A stretch of DNA of 64,000 nt from assembly GCF_000498355.1 (NCBI RefSeq), contig NZ_AVSV01000007.1, forward strand, positions 1-64,000. The letters run 5' to 3'. Below the pieces are notes generated by a model that had not been told where the DNA came from, did no database searches, and worked only from the letters and a program-made list of their open reading frames with translations. The position numbers were made by a program, and so were the translations under genes. Within the stretch, counting starts at the first letter, position 1, and each line of letters begins with the position of its first letter. Origin of the DNA: Clostridium sp. Ade.TY (GTDB lineage Bacteria > Bacillota > Clostridia > Clostridiales > Clostridiaceae). Below are positions 1 through 8,999 of this stretch, in pieces.

Positions 1-229
1 TAAATTATCTTCTTTTTTAATGCTATTTAAGTATATATGAAATTATTGTAATAATTTTCTTTTTTAACAATAGTATAATATACTAAATGTGGTAAATTAA
101 TCATTAAAATAAAAAATGGAGTGAATTTAAAAATATAAGGAGAAATAAATTTTTAATATAGAAACTTTAGAAACAAAAGGGCGTATTTTATAATAAATAG
201 GTTTAATATAAACTAAGGATGTGTTTTTA
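1..229. other. Left-edge intergenic stretch
   Basis: No coding region is supported here. An AAGGAG-like element at about 139-144 is followed by a short open stretch without an ATG, GTG or TTG at proper spacing. The region presumably carries the promoter of the downstream amidohydrolase, but I see no convincing -35/-10 pair. Confidence 0.4.
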
Positions 230-1540
230 GTGTGTGAAATGATAGATAAATTAGTAAGCGATATAGAAGAGAAAATAATTAATTATAGAAGAGATTTTCA
301 TAAATTTCCAGAAGTTGCGTGGATGGAATTTAGAACAGCTTCATTAATAGGGAAAGCTTTATTGGATATGGGGTATAAGGTTAATATAGGAAAAGAAATT
401 ATAAATGATAATTATAGAATGAATATTCCTAAGGAAGATGAGTTAGAAGAAAGCTATAATAGAGCAATTAAAGAAGGAGCGTATGAAGAATTTTCAAAGA
501 AAATGAAAGGTGGATATACAGCAGTAATAGGTATTTTAGAAAATGGAGAAGGACCTACTATAGCTTTAAGATTTGATATGGATGGGGTTAAAGTAAGCGA
601 AAGTAAGGATAGCTCTCATATACCTTTTAAGGAAGGTTTTTCATCTTTAAATGATGGAATAATGCATGCTTGTGGACATGACGGTCATATTGCAGTTGGA
701 CTTGGGGTTGCCGAAATTATTTCAAAGATTAAAGGAAAGTTTCAAGGAAAAATAAAGCTTATATTTCAACCAGCAGAAGAAGGAGTTAGTGGAGCACTTG
801 CACTATCTGAATCAAAAATTTTGGATGATGTAGATTATTTAATAGGTGGGCATGTTGGAATAAAGGCTAGGAAATCTAGAGAAATAATATGTGGAACTTA
901 TGGATTTTTAGCAACAACTAAAATTAATGCAGAGTTTAGAGGAAAGGCTTCACATGCTGGGGTAGCACCGGAGAAAGGACACAATGCACTACTTTCAGCC
1001 TCAACAGCAGTTTTGAATCTAGATGCTATACCAAGAAATAGTGAGGGAACTACTAGAATAAATGTAGGGAAATTAGTAGCAGGAAGTGGAAGAAATGTAA
1101 TACCAGGACAAGCATTTATGGAAATAGAAACTAGAGGAGAAACAACAGAATTAAATGATTATATGCAACAATATGCAGAAAGAATTTTAAAATCTTCAGC
1201 AGAAATGCACGATACTCATGTGGATATAAAATATGTAGGCAAATCAATAAGTGGTGAAAGTGATGAAGAGTTAATAAAGATAATACAAAGTGTAGCAGAA
1301 AATATAAAATATTATAAATTTATAAGAGAAAAAGAAGATTTTGGTGCTAGTGAAGATATATGTTATATGATGAAAAAGGTTCAAGAAAGAGGTGGAAAAG
1401 CATCATATATTATGTTTGGTAGTGAACTTAAGGGAGAGCATCATTCAGAAAAATTTGACTTTAACGAATTAGATATGATAAATGCAGTTAAACTTTATAC
1501 TGAAGTTATAATGAATATACTTGCTAAAAAGGATGCTTAA
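230..1540 (+). CDS. M20-family amidohydrolase (AbgA-like)
   Basis: Zinc-dependent amidohydrolase of peptidase family M20, closest in layout to AbgA, the A subunit of p-aminobenzoyl-glutamate hydrolase. The metal-binding motif HACGHDGH lies near residue 145, QPAEEG near 180, and the N-terminal signature RRDFHKFPE is present. The long insertion before the GYTAVIG strand is typical of the AbgA branch rather than of IAA-Leu hydrolases. A GTG at 221 is only one base after the AAGGA Shine-Dalgarno. The GTG at 230 has 10-base spacing and gives 436 residues, so I choose it; ATG 239 is also possible. No AbgB partner is adjacent, and no signal peptide is present, so it is probably cytosolic. The exact substrate is inferred, not shown. 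Confidence 0.85.
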   Translation: MCEMIDKLVSDIEEKIINYRRDFHKFPEVAWMEFRTASLIGKALLDMGYKVNIGKEIINDNYRMNIPKEDELEESYNRAIKEGAYEEFSKKMKGGYTAVIGILENGEGPTIALRFDMDGVKVSESKDSSHIPFKEGFSSLNDGIMHACGHDGHIAVGLGVAEIISKIKGKFQGKIKLIFQPAEEGVSGALALSESKILDDVDYLIGGHVGIKARKSREIICGTYGFLATTKINAEFRGKASHAGVAPEKGHNALLSASTAVLNLDAIPRNSEGTTRINVGKLVAGSGRNVIPGQAFMEIETRGETTELNDYMQQYAERILKSSAEMHDTHVDIKYVGKSISGESDEELIKIIQSVAENIKYYKFIREKEDFGASEDICYMMKKVQERGGKASYIMFGSELKGEHHSEKFDFNELDMINAVKLYTEVIMNILAKKDA

Positions 1541-1740
1541 CTTATTTAATAAGAGGTAGTATAAGGAAAATATAGTTAAATTTAAATGAGATTGTTTTAC
1601 TAAAAAAATCTTATATGATAACATTATAATAAGTAAATGGAATTTATAAGAAATTAATAATGTAATAATAAGTAAGTTAATTTTATAAAAAATAAAGAGC
1701 TTATTATTTAATAAAAGCAAATAATGGATGTAGGTGAATT

Positions 1741-2310
1741 ATGAATACTAAGAGAGAGGAAGTTCATTTAGCATTACAAGAGAGCTTCAAAAAATTAATA
1801 TTAAAGTATAATTTTGAAAAAATAACGGTAAAAATGATTACTGATGGCGCTTCTCTTATTAGACCAACATTTTATAATCATTATGCAGACAAGTATGAGC
1901 TATTAGAAGAGATTTGTTATAATGATATATTTAGTGGAATTGAGATGCTAATTGAAAATAAGATGCCCAAAGAAGCAATTTCTTATATGTTTACAAGAAT
2001 TGAAAATAATAAAGAGTTTTATTTTCAAGCTGCTAAAGTAACAGGACAAAATTCATTTGAAGAAATTATGACAAAACATTTAAGCAAAATTTTTGTAAAA
2101 CTATTCAAGCAGCATGATAGAAGCAATAAAGGTTTAAAAGAAAAGTTTTCTGCAGAATATGTAGCTGAATATTATTCAAGAGGGTTAACTTATATAATAA
2201 AAAGGTGGATTGAAGATGGGATAAGTGTATCAGCTAAAGATTTATCAAATAAGTATGAAATGCTTATTAATAATTCATTAGAGAATATTATTGATAATTT
2301 AATAGAGTAA
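1741..2310 (+). CDS. TetR/AcrR-family transcriptional regulator
   Basis: A 189-residue one-component regulator. The N-terminal helix-turn-helix reads KITVKMITDGASLIRPTFY near residues 27-46, with NHYADKYELLEE following, which is the standard TetR arrangement. The C-terminal half is helical and resembles the TetR_C_7-type ligand domain seen in DhaS-like regulators. Ribosome binding is through GTAGGTGA just upstream of ATG 1741. Neighbouring genes give no clear target: an amidohydrolase lies upstream and a small membrane protein downstream, both on the same strand but with long gaps. The ligand is unknown. Confidence 0.85.
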   Translation: MNTKREEVHLALQESFKKLILKYNFEKITVKMITDGASLIRPTFYNHYADKYELLEEICYNDIFSGIEMLIENKMPKEAISYMFTRIENNKEFYFQAAKVTGQNSFEEIMTKHLSKIFVKLFKQHDRSNKGLKEKFSAEYVAEYYSRGLTYIIKRWIEDGISVSAKDLSNKYEMLINNSLENIIDNLIE

Positions 2311-2441
2311 AAATAAGTTTTTTATGTAGCATATGTAGCAATAGTAAACTTAAAAAGAGATTTGTATAATTACAAACTAAAATAATTTTTACTTTTTGAT
2401 ACAAGAAAATATTTTTAAATATTATTTAAAGTATAAATTAT

Positions 2442-2484
2442 AAAACTATGGTTACTTAAAAGTAACTCATTGTTATAGTTTTTA
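2442..2484 (+). terminator. Probable terminator after the TetR gene
   Basis: The arms AAAACTAT and ATAGTTTT, with an inner GTTACTT/AAGTAAC pairing, form an imperfect hairpin ending in a short T tract. It lies between the TetR gene and the small membrane protein gene. Confidence 0.45.
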
Positions 2485-2553
2485 TAATTTAATATATTAT
2501 TATATATAATTAATATTTGAAAATATTATATGTGGAGTAATGAGGTATGGAAG

Positions 2554-2787
2554 ATGAAGTTAAGTAGGATAAGTAATTTTATTATGAATATTGCTATTAT
2601 TTTTTCTTTGTATGCTGGATATAAAGTATTTAATAGTCATAGAAAATTACCACCAGGGGTTTGTCCTTTAGAGGATAATAGAGGATTATTATATTTAGCT
2701 ATATTAATTTTAATTTTTTCAATAATATTATCATTTATCTCAGATAAGATTGAGATTAAGAATAAAAAAGAAAGAAATAATAATTAG
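2554..2787 (+). CDS. Small two-helix membrane protein
   Basis: A 77-residue hypothetical protein. The start at ATG 2554 is preferred over the in-frame ATG 2530 because GAGG lies eight bases before it. Two hydrophobic segments are visible, at about residues 7-24 and 43-63. They are separated by a short loop containing a single cysteine (PPGVCPLED), and a basic tail follows (KNKKERNNN). This suggests a hairpin-type inner-membrane protein. I do not recognise a family. It stands alone between terminators, so context gives no function. Confidence 0.6.
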   Translation: MKLSRISNFIMNIAIIFSLYAGYKVFNSHRKLPPGVCPLEDNRGLLYLAILILIFSIILSFISDKIEIKNKKERNNN

Positions 2788-2830
2788 ATTAAAAAATAAA
2801 ATGAAAAGATATTCATTTGATAATATTTGT

Positions 2831-2860
2831 AAAAAGACGGCTACAAAGCCGTCTTTTTGT
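2831..2860 (+). terminator. Rho-independent terminator
   Basis: A perfect 12-bp stem (AAAAAGACGGCT with AGCCGTCTTTTT), a four-base loop and terminal T residues, located after the small membrane protein gene. Confidence 0.9.
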
Positions 2861-2981
2861 ATATGGTTATAAACAGTTATAAAATATTGTACATTTGAAA
2901 TATGGAATAATTAGATAAAATTAAATTATAAACGTATAAAATAAGGAGAGTTTTTACTCTTTTAAAAAGGGGAGAAAATCT

Positions 2982-4337
2982 ATGTTAAGTCCAAAATATA
3001 AAGCAGAACAAATAGTAATAAAACAGTTGCTTAATTACTTAAGAAAAAATCCAGAAAAGAATTTAAGTAATATTGTTTCATTAGTAAAAAAATTTGATAA
3101 CAAAGGAATGTATGCAGAACAATATGATGTAATAGAGGGCTTTTTAAAAGAAGAAAATAATAACTGGGTTGAGCTTATGAGTAAAATAGCAACAGAAGTA
3201 AATCCACACATAGTAGAAACTGTTTTCACAAACTTTTTATTAAACGCAGCTATTAGAGGTTGTGAAGAAATAGATAAGAATATAGAGAAGTATGGTTATA
3301 GCATACCTTTTACTATATTGGTAGATCCAACAACAGCTTGTAATAAAAAATGTATTGGTTGTTGGGCAGCTGATTATAATAATTCATTAAACTTAAGTTA
3401 TGATGAACTAGATAAATTATTTACTCAAGGAAAAGAACTTGGAATATATTTTTACATTATGACAGGTGGAGAACCTTTAGTAAGAAAAAATGATGTATTA
3501 AAGTTAGCTAAGAAACATAATGACTGTGTTTTTATGATATTTACAAATGGAACACTTATAGATCAGAAATTCTGTGATGATTTATGCGAAGTTGGAAATA
3601 TAGTACCAACAATAAGTGTTGAAGGTTTTGATGATGCAACTGATGGAAGAAGAGGAAAGGGTTCATGGGATGATATTATGAGAGCTATGGATCTTATGAA
3701 AGCAAATCATATACCATTTGGATTTTCAACATGCTTTACTACAGCAAATTGTGATAGCGTATTATCAGATGAATTTATAGATTTAATGATAGATAAAGGA
3801 GCATATTTCTCATGGTATTTTACATTTATGCCAATAGGATGTAAAACTGATACATCATTAATGGCAAGTCCAGATCAAAGAGAAAAACTATATAGAACAA
3901 TAAGAGCTTGGCGTAATACAAAACCTATATTTAATATGGATTTTTGGCATGATGCTGAGTATGTTGGTGGTTGTATAGCTGGAGGAAGAAGATATTGTCA
4001 CATAAATGCAAATGGTGATGTTGAACCATGTGTATTTTGTCATTATTCAAGTGCAAATATTAAAGATGTTTCATTAATTGAGGCATTAGGACAACCATTA
4101 TTTTTGGAATATCAAAAAAATCAACCATTTAATAAAAATCAATTTAGGCCTTGTCCGATATTAGATAATGCACCTAAAATTGCAGAAATGGTAAAAAATT
4201 CAGGAGCAAAATCAACAGAATTTATAGATCCAGAGGATGTTGATGATTTATGTAAAAAAACTATAGAGTATGGTCAAACTTGGGCTAAAAGAGCAGAACC
4301 ATTATGGAAAGAAAATTTAGAAAATAAAAATAAATAA
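2982..4337 (+). CDS. Radical SAM/SPASM-domain protein
   Basis: A 451-residue radical S-adenosylmethionine enzyme. The cluster-binding CNKKCIGC motif (CxxxCxxC) has its cysteines at about residues 120, 124 and 127. MTGGEPL and the ISVEGF strand follow as expected for the TIM-barrel core. A C-terminal cysteine-rich SPASM-like region (GGC, RRYC, EPCVFCHYS and RPCPI, about residues 330-392) should bind auxiliary Fe-S clusters. An extra helical N-terminal region of about 100 residues precedes the core. The start has a good GGGGAG site. No peptide precursor or modification partner lies next to it: it is flanked by terminators on both sides. The substrate is therefore unknown. Confidence 0.9.
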   Translation: MLSPKYKAEQIVIKQLLNYLRKNPEKNLSNIVSLVKKFDNKGMYAEQYDVIEGFLKEENNNWVELMSKIATEVNPHIVETVFTNFLLNAAIRGCEEIDKNIEKYGYSIPFTILVDPTTACNKKCIGCWAADYNNSLNLSYDELDKLFTQGKELGIYFYIMTGGEPLVRKNDVLKLAKKHNDCVFMIFTNGTLIDQKFCDDLCEVGNIVPTISVEGFDDATDGRRGKGSWDDIMRAMDLMKANHIPFGFSTCFTTANCDSVLSDEFIDLMIDKGAYFSWYFTFMPIGCKTDTSLMASPDQREKLYRTIRAWRNTKPIFNMDFWHDAEYVGGCIAGGRRYCHINANGDVEPCVFCHYSSANIKDVSLIEALGQPLFLEYQKNQPFNKNQFRPCPILDNAPKIAEMVKNSGAKSTEFIDPEDVDDLCKKTIEYGQTWAKRAEPLWKENLENKNK

Positions 4338-4340
4338 TAT

Positions 4341-4380
4341 AAAATGACACTTACTTTATTTAAGGTAAGTGTCATTTTTT
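4341..4380 (+). terminator. Rho-independent terminator
   Basis: A 14-bp perfect stem (arms 4341-4354 and 4365-4378), a ten-base loop and a T run, closing the radical SAM transcription unit. Confidence 0.92.
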
Positions 4381-4550
4381 CTTTTAAATTATAGTTTTAA
4401 ACTTTTAGTTTACAAAAGATATATTTTAAATTTTTATATAAACAATTAAATATAATAACAATAAGAAAACAGTATATTTTATGAAGAAATTTAAAGTATA
4501 TAATTAACTGTATAAAGTAATTAAATTTATAGATTAAAGGGATGATTTTA

Positions 4551-4886
4551 ATGGAAGATAAAAAAATATGTATAGAGGAAAACAATAGTTTAGAAAAATA
4601 TTTTTATGATAACAAAAAATATGAGGATTTTATAAAAAAAGAAATTAATAGCAAAATATTAACTATTATAAATGATAGACCACATAAAATAAAAACAGTA
4701 AGAGGATATAAGTACAAAGGTAAAACTATATATGAGTATAAAATACCATTAGATAAAGATTTAGATTGTAGAGTTGCTTATATTTATATAGAAGATAAAA
4801 TATTAGTATTTTTTATATCAAATATTATAAGAAAAAATTTATTTACAAAGCTAGTAGCAAAAGTTAAAGGAGTTGTTAAGGCGTGA
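4551..4886 (+). CDS. Hypothetical protein, faintly RelE/ParE-like
   Basis: A 111-residue protein starting at ATG 4551, nine bases after AAAGGG; an earlier in-frame ATG at 4542 overlaps that site. I do not recognise a named family. The C-terminal half (IYEYKIPLDKDLDCRVAY, then ILVFFISN and KNLF) follows the order seen in RelE/ParE-fold toxins: an E-[LY]-[KR] strand, an R-V-x-Y strand, and a hydrophobic strand followed by lysine. This is weak inference from pattern alone. The stop codon overlaps the GTG start of the next gene, so the two are translationally coupled, which would fit either a toxin-antitoxin pair or an unrelated operon. Confidence 0.6.
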   Translation: MEDKKICIEENNSLEKYFYDNKKYEDFIKKEINSKILTIINDRPHKIKTVRGYKYKGKTIYEYKIPLDKDLDCRVAYIYIEDKILVFFISNIIRKNLFTKLVAKVKGVVKA

Positions 4887-5164
4887 TAAATAATACTGAT
4901 TTAATTAATGTAGCAATGTATACTTTAAAAATTATTGAAGTTAATGATAAAGTTAGTTTTAAAACATTTAAAAAAGATAGAGGATTTACTATAGAAAAGA
5001 TTGAAGGAGCTTTCAATATAATAGAAGATGGATATGAAAAAAAGGAATTTTTAAATATTAAATACAAGGAAGTAAAAAAAATACTTAAAGAACTTCAAAA
5101 GAAAGAATTTCCAAGGAGTAATAAAATTTGGTATAAAATAATTAGAGGAAATAAAACTGCTTAA
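4883..5164 (+). CDS. Hypothetical protein with EFPRSNK motif (paralogue of the gene at 50878)
   Basis: A 93-residue protein starting at GTG 4883, overlapping the stop of the previous gene in a GTGA arrangement, with AAAGGAG nine bases upstream. Residues about 27-85 align clearly with residues 27-83 of the protein encoded at 50878-51408. The shared signatures are [FY]KK[DN]R, a NIIEDGYEKKEF / NLYEDGFHKEEF block, and KKEFPRSNK / KREFPRSNK. The fold is predicted mostly helical with no membrane segment or signal peptide. The family is unknown to me. It is shorter than its paralogue, lacking the acidic C-terminal extension. Confidence 0.75.
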   Translation: MINNTDLINVAMYTLKIIEVNDKVSFKTFKKDRGFTIEKIEGAFNIIEDGYEKKEFLNIKYKEVKKILKELQKKEFPRSNKIWYKIIRGNKTA

Positions 5165-5215
5165 ATAATATATTATAAATAAAAAATAGAGTTAAATAAA
5201 TTATTATTTTATAAA

Positions 5216-5244
5216 TTGACAAACTTATAGTGCAAGTATAGAAT
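5216..5244 (+). promoter_or_regulatory. Sigma-A-type promoter before the ACT-domain gene
   Basis: TTGACA at 5216-5221 and TAGAAT at 5239-5244 are separated by 17 bases, about 65 bases before the ACT-domain gene start. It probably drives the ACT, UPF0210 and GNAT genes. Confidence 0.65.
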
Positions 5245-5308
5245 TATAATAAAATTTAAGGAAAAATAGATAAGAATTTATTAATTAAGGAAATAGGGAG
5301 TGTTTAAT

Positions 5309-5578
5309 ATGAGAGGTATTTTAACAGTTATAGGAAAAGATAAGGTTGGGATAATAGCAGGAATTAGTAATGAGCTTTTAAAGCTTAACATTAATATTTT
5401 AGATGTTAATCAAACGATAATGGATGATTATTTTACAATGATTATGATGTTAGATTTAAAATATGCTAATGAAAAATTTGATAAAGTTAAAAAAGAATTA
5501 CTTTCAAAAGGTGAAGAATTAGGTGTTGATGTAAAGATACAAAGAGAAGAAATATTTAATTCAATGCATACACTTTAA
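5309..5578 (+). CDS. ACT-domain protein, UPF0237 family
   Basis: An 89-residue single ACT domain. Its opening MRGILTVIGKDKVGIIAG and NINILDVNQTIMDDYFTMIMM are the hallmark strands and turn of the UPF0237 family, whose members are about 90 residues. ATG 5309 is chosen because AGGGAG lies eight bases upstream and it gives the family length; an upstream GTG at 5300 sits on that site. ACT domains usually bind amino acids or other small ligands. It is followed 16 bases later by the UPF0210 gene, a conserved pairing in Firmicutes, so a regulatory or sensing role for its partner is likely but unproven. Confidence 0.9.
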   Translation: MRGILTVIGKDKVGIIAGISNELLKLNINILDVNQTIMDDYFTMIMMLDLKYANEKFDKVKKELLSKGEELGVDVKIQREEIFNSMHTL

Positions 5579-5593
5579 GTTGGAGGTAATAAG

Positions 5594-6949
5594 ATGAATA
5601 CAAGCAATATATTAGAAACAATTAAAATGATTGAAGAAGAAAAACTTGATATAAGAACTATAACTATGGGTATTTCTCTTTTAGATTGCATAGATTCTGA
5701 TGGAGATAAAGCAAGAGAAAAAATATATAATAAAATAGTAACTTCAGCAAAGGATTTAGTTAGAGTAGGTGAAGAAATAGAAAATGAGTTTGGAATTCCA
5801 ATAGTTAATAAAAGAATTTCTGTTACACCTATATCAATAATAGCAGGAGCTACAGATGAGACAAGTTATGTGAAGTTTGCAGAAACTTTAGATAAAGCTG
5901 CTAATACTTTAGGCGTAGATTTCATAGGTGGATTTTCAGCTCTTGTTCAAAAAGGATATACAAAAGGAGATAAGATATTAATTAATTCAATACCTGAGGC
6001 ATTAGCTAAAACAACTAAAGTTTGTTCTTCAGTAAATGTTGGTTCAACTAGATGTGGAATAAATATGGATGCAGTTAGAGATATGGGAGAGGTTATAAAG
6101 AAAACAGCTTCTCTTACAAAAGATACAAAAGGATTTGGATGTGCAAAGTTAGTTGTATTTTGTAATGCAGTTGAAGATAATCCATTTATGGCAGGTGCTT
6201 TTCATGGTGTTGGAGAAGCTGATAGGGTTATAAATGTTGGGGTAAGTGGACCAGGAGTAGTACAAAGGGCATTAGAAAAAGTAAAAGGAGAGTCATTTGA
6301 TGTTGTTTCAGAAACTATAAAAAAGACAGCATTTAAAATAACAAGAATGGGTCAATTAGTGGCAAAGGAAGCTTCAAAGAGATTAGATGTACCATTTGGG
6401 ATAGTTGATTTATCATTAGCACCAACACCAGCAATTGGAGATTCAGTTGCTCATATATTAGAAGAGATGGGTCTTGAAGTTGTAGGAACTCATGGAACTA
6501 CAGCAGCACTTGCTCTTTTAAATGATGCTGTAAAAAAAGGTGGAGTAATGGCTTGTAGTCATGTTGGAGGACTAAGTGGAGCATTTATACCTGTATCAGA
6601 AGATGCTGGTATGATAGATGCAGTTTTAAATGGTTCTTTAAATTTAGAAAAACTTGAAGCTATGACAGCAATATGTTCAGTTGGACTTGATATGATAGCA
6701 GTTCCAGGAGATACAAGTTCTGAAACTTTAGCGGCTATGATAGCAGATGAATCAGCAATTGGAATGATAAATAACAAGACAACAGCTGTTAGAATTATAC
6801 CAGCTCCTGGATGTAAAGTAGGAGATTTAGTTGAATTTGGAGGACTTTTAGGTACAGCTCCGGTTATGCCTGTTAATAAGTATTCATCTTCATTATTTAT
6901 AAAAAGAGGTGGAAGAATACCAGCTCCAATACATTCATTTAAAAACTAA
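5594..6949 (+). CDS. UPF0210 (DUF711/PFL-family) protein
   Basis: A 451-residue member of the conserved UPF0210 family, distantly related to the glycyl-radical/PFL fold but without a glycyl-radical function that I can see. Family hallmarks include [16 protein letters not shown], a [21 protein letters not shown] block, and the C-terminal [15 protein letters not shown] and [14 protein letters not shown] ending. Length is as usual for the family. It has its own GGAGG site and lies immediately after the ACT-domain gene, which is its conserved neighbour. Biochemical function is not established. Confidence 0.92.
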   Translation: MNTSNILETIKMIEEEKLDIRTITMGISLLDCIDSDGDKAREKIYNKIVTSAKDLVRVGEEIENEFGIPIVNKRISVTPISIIAGATDETSYVKFAETLDKAANTLGVDFIGGFSALVQKGYTKGDKILINSIPEALAKTTKVCSSVNVGSTRCGINMDAVRDMGEVIKKTASLTKDTKGFGCAKLVVFCNAVEDNPFMAGAFHGVGEADRVINVGVSGPGVVQRALEKVKGESFDVVSETIKKTAFKITRMGQLVAKEASKRLDVPFGIVDLSLAPTPAIGDSVAHILEEMGLEVVGTHGTTAALALLNDAVKKGGVMACSHVGGLSGAFIPVSEDAGMIDAVLNGSLNLEKLEAMTAICSVGLDMIAVPGDTSSETLAAMIADESAIGMINNKTTAVRIIPAPGCKVGDLVEFGGLLGTAPVMPVNKYSSSLFIKRGGRIPAPIHSFKN

Positions 6950-6960
6950 AGGAGAAATTT

Positions 6961-7464
6961 ATGATAGTAAGAAAATCATTTAATGAAGATATAAAGGATA
7001 TAATGGAAATTATAAAATTAGCACAAAACAATTTAAAAGCACAAAATATAGATCAATGGCAAAATGGATATCCAAATGAAAATACTATTAAAGATGATAT
7101 ATTAAATAATATAAGCTATGTTGTAATTAAAGATAGTGAAATTGTAGGAACATTTGCAGTTTCATTTGATGGAGAAAAAACTTACGATAAAATTTATAAT
7201 GGCAGATGGATTAGTAATGAAAAATTTGGTGTAATACACAGAATTGCTATAAATGAAAATCATAAGGGTACTGGATTAGCTTCTGAAATTATAAAGCATG
7301 TAGAAGACATTTGTTTAAATGAAGGCATAAATAGTATAAAGATAGATACACATGAAGATAATATAGCTATGCAAAAATTACTTAAAAAAAATAGTTTTGA
7401 ATATTGTGGAATTATATATTTAGAAGATAAAAGTAAAAGGATAGCTTTTGAAAAATTGTTTTAA
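6961..7464 (+). CDS. GNAT-family N-acetyltransferase
   Basis: A 167-residue acetyltransferase of the GNAT fold. The acetyl-CoA pyrophosphate-binding segment is in IHRIAINENHKGTGLASEII (about residues 101-120), matching the [QR]xxGx[GA] motif as HKGTGLA. The N-terminal IVRKSFNEDIKDIMEII start and the NSFEYCGIIYLED ending are typical. It follows UPF0210 by 11 bases with AAAGGAG, so it is the last gene of that operon. The acceptor substrate cannot be told from sequence. Confidence 0.88.
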   Translation: MIVRKSFNEDIKDIMEIIKLAQNNLKAQNIDQWQNGYPNENTIKDDILNNISYVVIKDSEIVGTFAVSFDGEKTYDKIYNGRWISNEKFGVIHRIAINENHKGTGLASEIIKHVEDICLNEGINSIKIDTHEDNIAMQKLLKKNSFEYCGIIYLEDKSKRIAFEKLF

Positions 7465-7467
7465 AAT

Positions 7468-7511
7468 AAAAGGCAGTAAACTTATTATAAATAAGATTTA
7501 CTGCTTTTTTT
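7468..7511. terminator. Bidirectional terminator between convergent genes
   Basis: The hairpin AGGCAGTAAA...TTTACTGCT has A runs on the left and T runs on the right. It serves the GNAT operon on + and the yesN-like gene ending at 7515 on -. Confidence 0.85.
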
Positions 7512-7514
7512 ATT

Positions 7515-8999
7515 TTAATTATTATAAGATAATTGCTTGTATTTTAGAGGAGGAATTCCAACTAATTTTTTAAATATTTTACTAAAATAATAATAATCTT
7601 TATATCCAACTTTCTCAGCTATTTCAGAAATTTTTATTTCATTATTTTTAAGTAAAAGTTTTGCATTATCTATACGTTTTTTAGTTATATATTCGATTAA
7701 GCTATCGCCAGTAACCTTTTTAAATGTTGAACTTAAATGACAAGGATTTATAAAAAATGTAGTAGATAAATATTCTAAATTTATATTTTCAGAAGTATAG
7801 TTTTTATCTATATAATCTTTAACTTTTTTTATAGTTTTAGTAGAGTCAGTAATTTTTGTTGTTTTATTTATTGAGGTTATTTTAGTGTAGAAATTATTGC
7901 AGTATATTTTTATATCATCTAAATTATTACAAGAGTATAATAAAGTATTTATAATATAGTCTATGTCTATTATAGATAAATAACATTCACCTTCTGAAAT
8001 TATACTATCTAATGCTGAAAGGTAATATGATATTACTTTTTTTAACCCATTAATATCTTTGAATATATTAGCTTCAGAAATATAGTAATTAACCTTATCA
8101 ATAAGTTTATCTTTAGAATTTGATCTAGCTAATAATTCAAAGTCTAATTTTAAATTATTAGGAATTGAAAGAGCTTTATATTTTATTTCATCAAAATAAA
8201 ATATAGATTTTTTATTGAAAAATATTTTTGATGGAAATACTGTTAAGCATTCAAAAACTTTATCTTTTATACTATTATTTTTTTTATAGTTGCTAAAATA
8301 GCAATAATCCAATAAATTATTATTTAAAAGAGATAAAAATAAAGTTTTAATATTTTCAGAGTAAATACAATCTAAAACTAATATTTTATTATTTTTTGAA
8401 AGTCCATATATTACATCATAGTTTTTAAAATTATTATCTAAAAATTTATATAAATCTATTATGTGAGAATTTTCACTTACTTCTATTGAAATAACTGTAT
8501 TGAAACTCTCATTAATATTTAATGGAGAATAAACTTGAGTTAAATTATTATACAATGAATCAATAATAAATTGATATTTCTTTTTTTCATCTATTTCATT
8601 TAATGCTATTAAGTTTTTTTGTTCGTTATATATAAGAGAAAGACATTTTTCAATTGAACTATAAAGTTCATCTTTTTTTACTGGCTTTAATAAATATTCC
8701 ACTATATTATATTGAATTGCTTGTCTTGCATATTCAAACTTTTCAAAGCCAGTTAAAAATATAATTTTAGTTTCATAATATTCTTCTCTTATTTTTTTTA
8801 CAAATTCAATACCATTAATTAAGGGCATTTGAATATCTATTATTGCAATATCTATATTATTATTTTTAATTATATCTAGAGCGCTTGATCCATTGGATGC
8901 TTCATAAATATTATCAAATTTAAATATCCCATCTTTTAAGTATTTATGAATCTTAGCTCTTATTAAATACTCATCATCAACTAAAAGTATATTAATCAT
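7515..8999 (-). CDS. Response regulator, AraC-type output (YesN-like)
   Basis: A 494-residue response regulator. The N-terminal receiver domain (residues 1-120) opens INILLVDDEYLIRAKI and contains the phosphoacceptor region IAIIDIQMPLINGIEF, then KPVKKDEL. A poorly conserved middle of about 260 residues follows. The C-terminal 100 residues form a double helix-turn-helix AraC domain (NPCHLSSTFKKVTGDSL, then ISEIAEKVGYKDYYYFSKIF). This layout is that of YesN-type regulators, which control carbohydrate ABC transporters. Its start overlaps the kinase stop by four bases. The natural target is the divergent sugar operon beginning at 10916. Confidence 0.92.
   Translation of the reverse strand: MINILLVDDEYLIRAKIHKYLKDGIFKFDNIYEASNGSSALDIIKNNNIDIAIIDIQMPLINGIEFVKKIREEYYETKIIFLTGFEKFEYARQAIQYNIVEYLLKPVKKDELYSSIEKCLSLIYNEQKNLIALNEIDEKKKYQFIIDSLYNNLTQVYSPLNINESFNTVISIEVSENSHIIDLYKFLDNNFKNYDVIYGLSKNNKILVLDCIYSENIKTLFLSLLNNNLLDYCYFSNYKKNNSIKDKVFECLTVFPSKIFFNKKSIFYFDEIKYKALSIPNNLKLDFELLARSNSKDKLIDKVNYYISEANIFKDINGLKKVISYYLSALDSIISEGECYLSIIDIDYIINTLLYSCNNLDDIKIYCNNFYTKITSINKTTKITDSTKTIKKVKDYIDKNYTSENINLEYLSTTFFINPCHLSSTFKKVTGDSLIEYITKKRIDNAKLLLKNNEIKISEIAEKVGYKDYYYFSKIFKKLVGIPPLKYKQLSYNN

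Noticed and set aside
139..200. AAGGAG element followed by a short open frame upstream of the first gene
   Set aside because: No acceptable start codon at the right spacing and no recognisable product; probably chance in AT-rich DNA.
2554..4337. Small membrane protein plus radical SAM gene as a RiPP precursor and maturase pair
   Set aside because: A strong terminator separates them, the small protein has two membrane helices and one cysteine, and nothing resembles a leader-core peptide.
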